A stretch of DNA of 64,000 nucleotides from Massilia sp. W12 (lineage in GTDB: Bacteria; Pseudomonadota; Gammaproteobacteria; Burkholderiales; Burkholderiaceae_D), in contig NZ_CP147776.1 of the NCBI RefSeq assembly GCF_037300705.1, positions 868,001 to 932,000 of the forward strand, written 5' to 3'. This document shows, one piece after another, positions 8,649 to 18,898 of the stretch. The notes beneath the pieces are model-generated. The model was not told where the DNA came from, did no database searches, and saw only the letters and a program-made list of their open reading frames with translations. Positions within the stretch are counted from its first letter, which is position 1. The number at the start of each line of letters is the position of its first letter. Made by a program: the position numbers and the translations under genes.

Positions 8649-11600
8649 AAATGTTCGCCTGCCGCCTCGATGTGCTGGCTTTGCAGCAAGCCGAGGAGCT
8701 GGACGCGCAAGGAAAACTGCGGCTGGCCTGGTATTTGCGCCAGTCCGATGTGGCCGCCGCGCAAGCGATTGCGCAGGAATTGGCGCCGCACGCCACGCCG
8801 GCCCAGGCGGCGCGCCTGCGCCTGATTGCGGCGGAAGCGGAATGGCTGCAAGACCGCTTCGGCCCGGCCTGGCATATTGCGCAGCAACTCTGGCGCCAGA
8901 CCCGCAGCGAGCAGGCGGCTGCATTGTTTTCGCCGCATGAGGCGCTGCTGCTGGCGGCTGACGCCGCCTGTCTGATGGCCTGGATTGCGTTTGACCAGGG
9001 CCGCCGCAATTTGTCGGAATATTGGTTTGCCGAAATGGAAGCGCTCTCGCACGACCTGCCGCAGCGGCGCGGCATGGGGCGCTTGCGCAGCGCTGTGCTG
9101 TACGGCTTGCGCGAACCGCAGCTGGCCTGGCGCGCCTGGCAGGATTGGTCAGCCTTGCAAAAAGTGGCGGATGATCCGGGTTTGCACACCTCGGCGCGGT
9201 TTTTGTTGGCCGCCGCCTGCCGCGAAGAGCAAGACTGGGTGCAAGCCCTGGCGCACGCCAGCGCGGTGTTTGATCAAAGCTGCGACGCCGGCATGCTGCG
9301 CTTAGCCTTTGCCGCCGCGATTTTCGCCGGCAATTGTTTCAACCGCCTGCAAGCTTCGCAAACCGCGCTGGAATGGGTTGAGCGCGGGCGCGACTTGGCG
9401 CAGCGCATGGGTTCGCGCCGCCTGCAATCGCGCTGCCTGAGCCAGAGCGCGGAAATTCATCTGCAATTACAGCAATATCCGCAAGCGCGCCGCCTGCTGC
9501 AACAGGCGCAAGCGCTGTTGATGCGCCTGCCGCAAGCGCGCCGCGAATACGCGCTCTGCCTGCAGCAATGGCTGCCCTTGCATCTGGAATGCGGCGAAGC
9601 GAAAGAGGCGCTGGAGCGCGGCATGCAATTGCAAGCGATTGTGCAGCCGCAGCAATGGCGCGAATTATTGCAAAGCGCCTTGCTGGCGCAGGCGCGCGCC
9701 TTGTTCAAACTGGCGCGCAACGCCGAAGCGCAACAAGTGTTGGACATGTTGTTAGCGCAAAGCAGCCTGGACCCCGGCGCGCACGCCCAGGCGCTGGCGC
9801 TGCAAGCGCAATTGCAGCCGGCCGCGCAAGCCCTGGCGCTGTTGCAACGCGCCTTGCAACTCACCCGCGACGATCATGCCTTAAGCGCGCAACTGTTGGA
9901 GCAGCAAGCCGCCCTGCACATCGCCGCCGCTGATTACGCCGCCGCCGATCAAGTCTTGCTGCAAGCCCTGCAAGCCAGAATGGAGCAGGATGCGCGCCTG
10001 CAGGATGTTTGCACGCGCGCCCTGCAACTTGATCAGGAAACCAGCGAATTGCGGCAACAGACCGCGCGCCAATTCGCCCAATTACAGCAGCAAGCCGAAC
10101 ATACCGCCTTGCTGGCGCAAACCAATCGCATGTTGGAGCAACTGGGCCGCGCCGGCCAGGAAATCACACTCGAATTGCAAAGCGAACGCGTGTGCGCCGT
10201 CTTGCACAACCATTTGCACAGCTTGCTGGCGTGTGACGCCTGGGCCTTGCTGGAAATCTGGGGCGATGCTTTATGGCTGCAGGCCGGCGCCCTGGACGGG
10301 GTGCGCCTGGAAGAACGCTTTCTGGCCTGGAGCGAATGCGAAAGCGAATTGCACGAAGCCCTGCGCGATGACAGCCTGTTATTGTGTCAGCGCGAAGCCG
10401 GCGCTTCCTGCTGCCTGCAAAAAGACAGCGGTTTTACCAGCGCGATGTATTTGCCGCTCTCCAACCGGCACGACAAATTGCTGGTGGCGTATGCGCGGCG
10501 CGAACAGGCCTTCGGCGCCACCGCGCAACAGATTTTCAGCAATCTCGGGGCCAGCGCCGCAATCGCCCTGCAAAATTGCGCAGCGCACGATGCGCTAAGC
10601 CAGGCGCTGGATGCGTCCGCCGCCGCACACGCGGAATTGCGCCAGGCCCATGCCAGGCTGGACGCCGCGCACCGCGATTTGCAGCAAACCCGCGCCCGCC
10701 TGCTGCAACAGGAAAACATGGCCGCGCTGGGGCAATTGATTGCGAATGTGGCGCATGAAGTCAACACCCCCGGCAGCGCCATGCAATCAGCGGCGCAAAG
10801 CATACTCGACTCTCTGCAGGAATTATTTTCCGGCAATGGCGAGCGCCTGCTGCAGCTTGACCAGGCGCGCCAGCGCCTGTTTTTGCAACTGGTGCAGCAA
10901 GCCGCACACAGCGCGCCGATGCTCTCCAGCAAGCAAGAGCGGCAGATCCTGCGCGCCTTGCAACAGGAATTGGAACAGGCCGGCATCGCCCAGGCGCGCC
11001 ATATGGCCGGCGTATTGCATGATTTGCGCGCGCAGGACTGGCGCCAATGGCTGCCGCTGTTGCAAGGCGCCGATGCGCAGCAGGTTTTGCAACTGGCGCA
11101 GCAATTGGCGCTGATATTGCGCAGCGCCGAGCGGATCCGCCTGGCCTTTGATAATCTGGCCAAGATCGTGTTTGCGCTGGACTCCTTCGCGCCGCGCAAC
11201 GGCCCGCGCGCCGAATTGCAAAAAGTCTCACTGCGCGACTGCCTCGACGCCACCCTCGCGCTGTATCACGGCAGAATGCGGCGCAATATCGAACTGGATT
11301 TGCAATATGAAGAGGTGCCGCCGCTGTGGTGCCGCGCCGATGAATTGAATCAGGTCTGGATCAATCTGGTGAAAAACGCGCTGCAGGCGATGCAATACAA
11401 CGGGCGTTTGCAAATCCGCCTCTACCGCGAGGGGCAGCAAGCGGTGGTGGCGATTGCTGATTCCGGCTGCGGCATCGCGCCGCAACACCAGGATAAAATT
11501 TTTGAGCGCTTCTTCACCACCAAGGCGCAAGGCGAGGGCAGCGGCTTGGGGCTGGACATTGTGCGCGACATTGTGGAAAGCCATGGCGGGCGCATCAGCT

Positions 11601-11680
11601 TCACCTCGACCCAGGGACAGGGCACTTGTTTTTATGTGCACTTGCCGCTGACCGCGCCAGCCAGCGGAGGGGCCGCATGA
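8645..11680 (+). CDS. Soluble TPR-GAF sensor histidine kinase, second of three tandem paralogues
   Basis: A 1011-residue paralogue of the preceding kinase, starting at the ATG inside its stop. It shares the N-terminal LAWYLRQSD motif, the TPR-like half, a GAF-like domain and the kinase core. The HisKA box reads NVAHEVNTPGSAM with His704; the N box has Asn911 (NLVKNALQAM); the G1 box is DSGCGIAP; F and G2 boxes are IFERFFTTK and GEGSGLGLDIV. It therefore looks catalytically competent. No transmembrane helix is visible. No response regulator is encoded nearby, so the phosphorylation target is unknown. The end overlaps the third paralogue by ATGA, giving a strictly coupled three-gene operon. Confidence 0.88.
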   Translation: MKMFACRLDVLALQQAEELDAQGKLRLAWYLRQSDVAAAQAIAQELAPHATPAQAARLRLIAAEAEWLQDRFGPAWHIAQQLWRQTRSEQAAALFSPHEALLLAADAACLMAWIAFDQGRRNLSEYWFAEMEALSHDLPQRRGMGRLRSAVLYGLREPQLAWRAWQDWSALQKVADDPGLHTSARFLLAAACREEQDWVQALAHASAVFDQSCDAGMLRLAFAAAIFAGNCFNRLQASQTALEWVERGRDLAQRMGSRRLQSRCLSQSAEIHLQLQQYPQARRLLQQAQALLMRLPQARREYALCLQQWLPLHLECGEAKEALERGMQLQAIVQPQQWRELLQSALLAQARALFKLARNAEAQQVLDMLLAQSSLDPGAHAQALALQAQLQPAAQALALLQRALQLTRDDHALSAQLLEQQAALHIAAADYAAADQVLLQALQARMEQDARLQDVCTRALQLDQETSELRQQTARQFAQLQQQAEHTALLAQTNRMLEQLGRAGQEITLELQSERVCAVLHNHLHSLLACDAWALLEIWGDALWLQAGALDGVRLEERFLAWSECESELHEALRDDSLLLCQREAGASCCLQKDSGFTSAMYLPLSNRHDKLLVAYARREQAFGATAQQIFSNLGASAAIALQNCAAHDALSQALDASAAAHAELRQAHARLDAAHRDLQQTRARLLQQENMAALGQLIANVAHEVNTPGSAMQSAAQSILDSLQELFSGNGERLLQLDQARQRLFLQLVQQAAHSAPMLSSKQERQILRALQQELEQAGIAQARHMAGVLHDLRAQDWRQWLPLLQGADAQQVLQLAQQLALILRSAERIRLAFDNLAKIVFALDSFAPRNGPRAELQKVSLRDCLDATLALYHGRMRRNIELDLQYEEVPPLWCRADELNQVWINLVKNALQAMQYNGRLQIRLYREGQQAVVAIADSGCGIAPQHQDKIFERFFTTKAQGEGSGLGLDIVRDIVESHGGRISFTSTQGQGTCFYVHLPLTAPASGGAA

Positions 11681-14589
11681 AACTGTTCGCCAATCCGGAA
11701 TTGCGCGCCTTTTTGCAAGACAGCTTGCGCCGTTTGCAAGGCGGGCAACTCTGCCACAGCCTGCTGGAACTGGCCTGGTATGTGCGGCAATGCGATACCC
11801 GCCACAGCCTGGACTTGCTGCAACAGCTGGAACAGCACTGGCACTGTTGCGATGAGCAAAGCCGCAGTTCGATGCAGGCGCGCGGCCAATTAATACGCTG
11901 TGAAGCCGACTATCTGATATCCACCCGCGCCACACAATTGCAGCAAGTCCATGCGCGCGCAGAAAAAGTGCTGGCGCAGGCGATGGGCATGCGCGATGAA
12001 ATTTTATGCGCCGACGCCTGTTTTTTACTGGCCTGGGTTGATTTTGCACAAAGCGGCGCCGCCGCCAGCGCCAATTGGCTGCAGGAAATGATGCAACATG
12101 CGCTGCCGGATGACTGGGTGCGCGCCGATATCGCCCAGGTGCGCTTAATCCGCCTGCAATCGCTGAATGACCATGAGGCCGCACGCGCCGCCTGGCACGC
12201 CTGGCACGCCATGCACCCGTTGCCGGAAGACAGCGCGCTGCAGGCCCACATCGAATCCTTGCAATCCGCGCTCACCTCGCAGCGCGGCGAATACGCCAGC
12301 TCAATCCGTCATCTGAGTCTGGCGCATGAATTGGCGCAAAACACCGGCCAGGATTTGCAAGCCTTGATTTGCGCCTGCAATTTAAATGACGATTTCAATC
12401 AATTGCATGCTTACGCCAGCGCGCTGGAATGGGCCGAAACCAGCTTGCAAACCGCGCGCCGGCACGGCTGGCCGCGCATGCTGGCCGCCAGTCTGAGCCA
12501 GGCCGGCAACACCCTGCATCTGCAACAGCAATACGGGGCTGCGCGCAGCATGCTGCAAGAAGCCCAGCAACTCTTATTGCAAATGCCGCAAGGCCGCACC
12601 CACGCCATCAATCTGCAATACTTGGCGGCCAGCTGTCTGGCGCAGGGCGATACCCAGGCCGGATTGCAGCATGCGGCGCAAATGGAGCGGATTGCGCGCA
12701 GCCAGCAGTTTGCCGATTTGCTGTCGGTGGCGCACCGCCTGCAAGCCGATGCTTTTTTACAGCTCGGCGATGGCCATGCCGCCTTGCAACAGGCGCAGCA
12801 AGCCTTGCATTCCTGCGTGCATGTGAATGCGGAAAAAATCGCCGCCTGCTGTTTGCTGGCGCAAATCTATGCGCGCCATGACTTCGCGCCGCCGCCCGAT
12901 CTGCAAGCGCCCAGCGCCAGCCTGCATTATTTATTGGAAGCGCAAAGCATGGCCGCCAGCTTGCAGGGGTATCAAGCCACCCCGGAATTGCTGCAGCAAC
13001 TGGCGGCGGAATACCGCCGCCTGGGACAGTTGCAACAAGCGTGCGAATATGGCCAGCGCTGTCTGCAAGCTTATCAGCGCACCCACACCAGTGCGGCGCG
13101 CGCGCGCGCCCAGGCGCTGCAATTGCACAATGAAGCGGAACGCCTGCGCGCCGAAGCCGCCAGCCAGCAATTGCAACTGCAACAGCAAGCAGCGCGCGCC
13201 GGCCTGCTGCAGCAAACCGGGGCCACCCTTTTGCAACTGGCGCGGTTGGGCCTGGAAATCACCTCGCATCTGGCCCCGCAGGCGGTGTATCAAAGCCTGT
13301 GGCAGCAATTACAGCAATCGATGCGCGCCGACTCCTTCGCCATCTTCCGTCTGGATGAGGCGCAGCACTGCTTGCGCAGCGTGTTTTTTCATGAAGAGAA
13401 CAGCCCGCAGCTGGACGCGCAAATCGCGCTCGACGCGTCTGACAGCATGACCGCGCTGTGCTGGCGCGAGCAGCGCGAAATCCATGTCAATTTTCCGCCG
13501 CACGTACAAGCCCGGGCCAGCGCCCGCGCCGCTCAGCCGATGGGATCGGCGATTTATCTGCCCTTGCGGGTGGAAGGGCGGCAATTGGGCGTGTTGACAG
13601 TCAAAGCGCGTGCCGTCAGCGCCTTCGACCGGCGCGAGCGGCTGATCATCCGCACCCTCACGGTGTATGCCGCGATTGCGCTGGAAAACTGCGACGCCTT
13701 CGCCAGTCTGGAACAGGCGCATAGCGGACAATTGGAAGCGCACCGCGATTTGCACACCACCCACCGTGAGCTGGAAAGCGCACACCAGCAATTGCAAAAC
13801 AGCTGGGAACAATTATTACGCCAGGAAAAAATGGCCTTGCTCGGCCAATTGCTGTCGCAAGTCGCGCGTGAGATCCGTCAGCCGACCCAGGCCATGCAAG
13901 CCGCCTCGCAGCAAATCAACGCCGCCCTGCCGGCCCTGCTGGAAGCCTTGCCGCAGCTGCTGGCCTGGCTGCTGCAACATGGCCGCAGCACGCCATGGCT
14001 GCGCTGGTTGACCCCCGGCGCCGCAGACATGCCCGATGCCCCCCCGCTGTTACAGGAAATCCGCCGCCAGGTCGCCAGTCTGGAACAGGGATGCGACGGA
14101 ATTTTGCAAGCGGTGGCGGCGATCAGCGCCCTGGTGCAAGCCTTGCGCAGCTTTGTCCGCAGCAGCGGCGAGCTGGCCGGAGCCGGCGATTTATTAAGCG
14201 GCTTGCAAGCGGTCTTGACCATTTACCGCCAGCTGTGGCACGGCCAGGTGAGTTTGCGCCTGGACTGGCCGGAACTGCCGGACTGGCCGATCCGTATCGG
14301 CGAATTGAATCAGGTCTGGATGCATGTGCTGCAATTCCTGCTGCAAGCCAGCGGCCAGCATGGCCATTTGCACATTGCGCAAAGCCGCGAAGACGAATGG
14401 CTGCATGTGCGCTTTGAAATCCAGCCGGAACAGGGCGCGCGTCTGGAAAACCTCGACCCCGGCCCCGGCATTCGCATCGCCCAGCGCATCGTGCAGGAAT
14501 TGCAGGGCAGCATCGCGTATTACAGTCAACCGCACAGCGCAGCGGTGGAAGTGCTGTTGCCATCTCCGAGCGGCAAAACAGACAGCTAG
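11677..14589 (+). CDS. TPR-GAF pseudo-histidine-kinase, third of three tandem paralogues
   Basis: A 970-residue paralogue, coupled to the second kinase by ATGA. The TPR-like and GAF-like parts are well kept (LELAWYVRQCD near the start). The catalytic core is degraded: the HisKA box reads QVAREIRQPTQAM with Arg731 where the phospho-accepting His should be. The N box reads HVLQFLLQAS with Phe887 in place of the Mg-binding Asn. The G1 box DSGCG and the F box are absent, and only a remnant of G2 (DPGPGIRIAQRIV) remains. There is no frameshift or stop, so the gene is kept open. The likely role is a regulatory or scaffold subunit for the two active kinases. Confidence 0.85.
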   Translation: MKLFANPELRAFLQDSLRRLQGGQLCHSLLELAWYVRQCDTRHSLDLLQQLEQHWHCCDEQSRSSMQARGQLIRCEADYLISTRATQLQQVHARAEKVLAQAMGMRDEILCADACFLLAWVDFAQSGAAASANWLQEMMQHALPDDWVRADIAQVRLIRLQSLNDHEAARAAWHAWHAMHPLPEDSALQAHIESLQSALTSQRGEYASSIRHLSLAHELAQNTGQDLQALICACNLNDDFNQLHAYASALEWAETSLQTARRHGWPRMLAASLSQAGNTLHLQQQYGAARSMLQEAQQLLLQMPQGRTHAINLQYLAASCLAQGDTQAGLQHAAQMERIARSQQFADLLSVAHRLQADAFLQLGDGHAALQQAQQALHSCVHVNAEKIAACCLLAQIYARHDFAPPPDLQAPSASLHYLLEAQSMAASLQGYQATPELLQQLAAEYRRLGQLQQACEYGQRCLQAYQRTHTSAARARAQALQLHNEAERLRAEAASQQLQLQQQAARAGLLQQTGATLLQLARLGLEITSHLAPQAVYQSLWQQLQQSMRADSFAIFRLDEAQHCLRSVFFHEENSPQLDAQIALDASDSMTALCWREQREIHVNFPPHVQARASARAAQPMGSAIYLPLRVEGRQLGVLTVKARAVSAFDRRERLIIRTLTVYAAIALENCDAFASLEQAHSGQLEAHRDLHTTHRELESAHQQLQNSWEQLLRQEKMALLGQLLSQVAREIRQPTQAMQAASQQINAALPALLEALPQLLAWLLQHGRSTPWLRWLTPGAADMPDAPPLLQEIRRQVASLEQGCDGILQAVAAISALVQALRSFVRSSGELAGAGDLLSGLQAVLTIYRQLWHGQVSLRLDWPELPDWPIRIGELNQVWMHVLQFLLQASGQHGHLHIAQSREDEWLHVRFEIQPEQGARLENLDPGPGIRIAQRIVQELQGSIAYYSQPHSAAVEVLLPSPSGKTDS

Positions 14590-15231
14590 CAGCCTGCCCG
14601 GTGTGGAAAAATTGACTGCATCAGGCTCCAGCGCTTGGCGACGCTGCCGCCTTATCCGCTTGGCGCGCATAGCGCTGATATCCGCTGACCTGCGCCAAGG
14701 CCAATATGCTTGCGGGAAAAGAGGAGATATGTTCAATATTTGCAAGGGGGATGGACTTGCGAACGTCAAAAACCGGCGATGCCAGCGCGAAAGGATATAG
14801 TCAAAAAACATGCTGCCTGGAAAAAAACAATGCAAAAAGTTTTTCTTAAGACAGTATTTTGCGCATTATTTTTCTATATTGATAAAAAAGATGAGGCAAA
14901 AATCAAAGTAAAGCGGCAGACGCTTGTTGCCGGCGTTCTGCAGTTTTCATCTGTTTTTCAGCGCTGCACTATTTTCTGTCAGGGTGAGCGCCTTGCGGCT
15001 GAGAAAACTGTCCCCACATCGGGCTGGATGTTGGCATGCGCAGCAAAGCGCCGCCGTCCCGCCGGGCGCCCCGCAGCCACGGGGAAATTTGGGCGTGGAC
15101 TGTTGTCATAAAAAGTGGCTGATTCGCATTTAAATTTGAGCGCTGAAGTGTTGTACGCTTTGCGGCATGTCCGCCATGCCTTGCAGCGCAGCGCTGGTTC
15201 GGGCCTTACGCCCCTTTTTCAGGAGTGATGT
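14590..15231. other. Intergenic region without a recognisable gene
   Basis: About 640 bases between the kinase operon and the outer membrane protein gene. A low-GC patch lies at about 14790-14930. I see no convincing start codon with a binding site, RNA structure or terminator. Confidence 0.5.
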
Positions 15232-16011
15232 ATGGATGTGAAACAAGCAGTGTTGGCGCTCAGTGTGACAGCCTTGGCCGGGCAGGCGATGGCGCAGGGC
15301 AATGCCGCGCAAAACGTGCTGATGTTGGGCGCCGGCTTGAGCTATAGCGCGGAATATGACGGCGCGGATAAAAAACGGGCCAAGCCGCTGGTCTTTTTTG
15401 ATTACCAGCACGCCAGCGGTTTTTTCGCCAGCATGATGCGCGGCTTCGGCTATCGCCATCAGCTTGACGCATGGCAATTATCGGCGGCCATAGGCTACGC
15501 CCCCGGGCGCGAGGATGAGCGCGGCGGCGCTTTCAGCCGTGGTTCGGACGATTTGCGCGGCATGGGCGACATTCCCGGCAGCGCGCAATTGATCTTGGGC
15601 GCGGTCTATGATTTTGGCGCCTTGAAAACCGGGCTGCGCTTCCAGCAACCTTTGTCGCAACGCGAAACCGGGCGCAGCCTGCATCTGAATCTATCCGGCA
15701 CGCTGTATCGCGACCAAGAGCAACAAGTGGAGCTGGAATGGAAAACCGCATGGGGTTCCGCTGAGCACGCACAAACCTGGTATGGCGTGACGCCGCAGCA
15801 AAGCGCCGCCTCCGGCTACCGCGCATATCGGCCGGGCAGCGGGCTGGAAGCGATGGAGCTGCAAGTCAACTGGACCCGCATGTTAAGCGCCCCCTGGTCG
15901 CTGCGCATCAGCGGCGGCGTGCAACACCTGCTGGGCGACGCCGCCAGCAGCCCGCTGGTGCGCAACAAGAGCAATCCGAAATTCATGGCGGCGGTGAATT
16001 ACCGGTTTTGA
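15232..16011 (+). CDS. MipA/OmpV-family outer membrane protein
   Basis: 259 residues, with ATG 7 bases after AGGAG. A signal peptide ends at about AMA-QG (residues 20-22). The mature part alternates short beta strands and turns and ends in YRF, the terminal aromatic typical of outer membrane barrels. YGVTPQQSAASGYRAY and HLLGDAASSPLV match the MipA/OmpV family as I know it. Some members interact with murein-synthesising or lytic enzymes; the substrate or partner here is unknown. It stands alone between two long non-coding stretches. Confidence 0.85.
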   Translation: MDVKQAVLALSVTALAGQAMAQGNAAQNVLMLGAGLSYSAEYDGADKKRAKPLVFFDYQHASGFFASMMRGFGYRHQLDAWQLSAAIGYAPGREDERGGAFSRGSDDLRGMGDIPGSAQLILGAVYDFGALKTGLRFQQPLSQRETGRSLHLNLSGTLYRDQEQQVELEWKTAWGSAEHAQTWYGVTPQQSAASGYRAYRPGSGLEAMELQVNWTRMLSAPWSLRISGGVQHLLGDAASSPLVRNKSNPKFMAAVNYRF

Positions 16012-17187
16012 TCAACTGCGCCGGTGAGTCACGCTTGCCGCCCTGCGGGAATGGCTGGCAAAGGGGGATTCCCGTCCCATTTCAGACGCCAGCCAGAGGA
16101 AACCATTGTTTCGCGGCAGAAAGGCGCAGCGGCGGTATCAAACAGGCTAAGCAAAGCGATAGTTGGAACAGCGCTGACTGTATGTGTCCGGCGACATCAG
16201 CGCTGTTGTGATACTGATGACGCAAGCACAGTGCAGAAATACCGTCATAGCCTTTACAGGAATACAGCGCAAAGGAGATGGCGCCAGCCGCAACCGTGCA
16301 ACGCGCGGTGGTGGGAAATATGAGGGCTGGCCGCCTCTTTACTTGAGATGTGTTTTGGCATTCCCTCTTTCAAGAAAAACCATGCAGACAGTTTAACGCC
16401 ACATCGCAAACGGCGATCTGGTGGCGGCTTATACATTGTCTTTTAACTGCGATGGAGCGTGCTGTTCACGTTGCGCGACAGCTGCTCAGCCTGCTTCCGA
16501 AAAAATTCTTTGTTACAAACTGAAGGTGATTTCACACCTGATCTCAGCCTGCGCATGTGAGGCAAGGGCTGGATTCTGTAAAGATGCCTTTTACTTTTGT
16601 TGCAAACTGTTATGGTTTCAAGTCCCGTCTGTACGCCCGGCTTGCGTCTTCCCTTTTTTGCTTGTCTCTCTGATAAGAAACGCATTTGTGCTTATCAATT
16701 CCAGGTTGTGCCGGAAACTGTATTCTTTATTTAAGCGATAATTAAATATTCTTTATTTCTATAATCGGAAAAACAAGTACAAGGTAATAAAATAAAGTGC
16801 GCAAAAAGCAGGCACAAATAAAAGCAAAACACCTCAAAAAATTAATAAAAATGCCAAAAAAAACCTTTGACGCGCCTCAAAAAGCGGCCTATATTTCGCT
16901 CAGGCAAGGAAATAACAGTCCCGAAAAATAGCAAAAACATGCAAGACAATCGGGGCGTAATCGGCGCGCAGCATGCCAAAAACACAAATCAGCAGCTGCC
17001 GGCCTTGCTTTCAACCCTCTTCCACCCATGCGCACACCGGACGCGGATGGGAAAACCGGCAGCACAGGCTGGACTATTTCGGATCAGCGCGCCATTGGCG
17101 CAGCTTGGCAGTTATAACAGAGCGCCCAACCCGCAAGCAGGCTTGCAAACCGCCGGGAATGCCGCGCAAACAGGAATGAGGATCATC
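16012..17187. other. Long non-coding stretch, AT-rich in its centre
   Basis: About 1.2 kb. The segment 16660-16930 is clearly richer in A and T than its surroundings. Short open frames exist but have unlikely composition (for example Cys-rich) and no ribosome binding sites. It may carry the promoter for the gene at 17188 or the remains of a lost gene. Confidence 0.5.
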
Positions 17188-18321
17188 ATGTTGACATTGC
17201 AAAAAAATCTGAGCATTGAACACAGCGAACAAGCTCTGCCGGCCTTGACTCTGCGCTTTTCTTATCCGCAATGGACTTACAGCCTGCCGCCAGCTGCAGG
17301 GGTTGCGCCAAGCCGCACGCCAGGCTCGCTGCAGACCTTGCTGCAGAGCCAGCAAAGTGGCGCGCGGCAATATCAAATTTCCTTGCCGTCAGCGGATCTG
17401 CTGGGGCAGCAGGCATCCGCCTGCGCGGCGTACATGCAGTATGTGCTGTGCGCCCAAAATCCCGATGTGGATCAGCTGGCGCTGCAGATCCAAGTGCAAT
17501 TCGATGACGCTGACAGCGGCGCAACTTTGGGAGAGCAAAGCTTGCACGCGCTGCTGATGCCTCGCCAGTCTGCCGCTGTGGTTCTGTGCGGCCAAGGCCA
17601 GGCCCGTGGCGCCCAGCTGGCGCCGCAGGATTTTTATTTATTGTCGCGCACCGGCTACGAAGCCTTGCATGCCGGTTTTTCCAGCATCACAGGCTGCGCG
17701 CAAAGCGGTGTGTTTATCTGGTTGCTGCGTGAAATGCTGGATTATGTGCCGCAAGGCGCGTATGTCCCGGATGTGCTGCCAGCCAAATTGCTGGCGCGTT
17801 GCAAAGCGGTGTTGCGCGCGCAAGGGGCAAGACAAATCGAGGCCGCGCTTGATCTGCTGCAAAACCGCTTTGATATTCTGTTTGACTTCAGCCTTTGTTT
17901 CAGTCCGTCGCGCATGCTGGATATTGCAGGCCGCCTGCAAGTGGTGAATCTGGATGGCGCGCCGGCGCTTTCGCGTGAGGCTCTGCGCCGCTATCAGATC
18001 AGCGTCGAATATCTCTCACCCGATGCGCAACAGGCCGGCAGTTTTCAGGCGGTTGAACTGGATTGGGATGCGCAATCCGGCTCTGCCGGGAAAAGCGGGA
18101 TTGCTTTTGCTTTTGGCCCGACCTGCCCGGTGCCTTCGCATGTGCAAACCTTGCTGCATGTGCAAGTCAAGGCGCCGGATGGGGCGCTGGTGTGGAGCCA
18201 GTCTTTCCAAAAAGATGATCCGGCTTTGCGTTCATTGTTAATTGTCTGCTTCCAACCGCAAGCCAGCCTCAGCGCTGCGGACAGCACCCGCAAGGCGGAG
18301 TCCGCGCCGCTGTGTGTCTGA
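17188..18321 (+). CDS. Hypothetical protein, 377 residues
   Basis: I do not recognise the family. The ATG at 17188 is chosen because GAGGA lies 5-9 bases upstream; another in-frame ATG is at 17176. The protein is acidic, without signal peptide or membrane segments, rich in Q, A and L, and has scattered Cys residues. A central part reads DFYLLSRTGYEALHAGFSS and the rest appears to be mixed alpha/beta. The codon use matches neighbouring genes. It precedes a small set of secreted-protein genes, but a gap of about 115 bases separates them, so co-transcription is uncertain. Confidence 0.7.
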   Translation: MLTLQKNLSIEHSEQALPALTLRFSYPQWTYSLPPAAGVAPSRTPGSLQTLLQSQQSGARQYQISLPSADLLGQQASACAAYMQYVLCAQNPDVDQLALQIQVQFDDADSGATLGEQSLHALLMPRQSAAVVLCGQGQARGAQLAPQDFYLLSRTGYEALHAGFSSITGCAQSGVFIWLLREMLDYVPQGAYVPDVLPAKLLARCKAVLRAQGARQIEAALDLLQNRFDILFDFSLCFSPSRMLDIAGRLQVVNLDGAPALSREALRRYQISVEYLSPDAQQAGSFQAVELDWDAQSGSAGKSGIAFAFGPTCPVPSHVQTLLHVQVKAPDGALVWSQSFQKDDPALRSLLIVCFQPQASLSAADSTRKAESAPLCV

Positions 18322-18436
18322 GGCGGGAGTGCGGCTGCTTGGAATGGGAGAAGTTACAGTTTTGCAATACAAAAGCAATGCATGTATGATAAATTGCGCC
18401 CAAGCGTGATCTCACGCGCTACTCCAAGAGGATCAA

Positions 18437-18862
18437 ATGAATACTGCCAAGCGTGTACAGATGAGCTTGTGCTCCAGCGTTTTAGTATGTGGTTTGTTGG
18501 GTTCAAGTCCGGTTTTCGCGCAAAGCGATATGAGTGAATTAAGCGGAATGAGCGCCATGTCGGTGCTGATTCTGCCGCTGGCCTTGGCGCATGAAGCCGG
18601 AAATTTAAGCGTGCAATCGGTGCAAGTCAGCGCGAAGGGTTTGGAGGTGGTGGTGCAATCGGCAGTCAGCGGTGCGCGCCACACCTTCCAGTTTTCCCGC
18701 CGCATGGGGCAGGATTTTTCCCAAGCCACGGCGGCCAGTGTGGAATTGGTGGCGAGCGCCAGCGGACAATTGCTGGTGGCTTCCGGCAAAGTGCTGGGCA
18801 TCATTCCAAATGAACAGGGGCGCGCGCTGTTACACCATTCACGCAACCGGGAGCCGGCTTGA
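18437..18862 (+). CDS. Small secreted protein, first of a paralogous pair
   Basis: 141 residues, with ATG 6 bases after GAGGA. An N-terminal signal peptide probably ends at VFA-QS (about residue 28). The mature part is hydrophobic and valine-rich. Its C-terminal half aligns with the next gene product: SGKVLGIIPNEQGRALLHHS against SGRVLGLIVNESGQSLVHHS. I do not recognise a family. The pair immediately precedes a DUF2145 gene, suggesting a shared cell-envelope function. Confidence 0.75.
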   Translation: MNTAKRVQMSLCSSVLVCGLLGSSPVFAQSDMSELSGMSAMSVLILPLALAHEAGNLSVQSVQVSAKGLEVVVQSAVSGARHTFQFSRRMGQDFSQATAASVELVASASGQLLVASGKVLGIIPNEQGRALLHHSRNREPA

Positions 18863-18898
18863 ATTCCAACGCCTGATCAACAGCGCTGAGGAATCTTC

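Noticed and set aside
11677..14589. Decayed pseudogene for the third kinase
   Set aside because: The 970-codon frame has no stop or frameshift, and the start is coupled to the active paralogue. Loss is restricted to the catalytic residues, which fits a pseudokinase better.
16421..16741. Open frame of 106 residues in the long intergenic region
   Set aside because: Cys-rich, unlikely composition, no ribosome binding site and no family resemblance.
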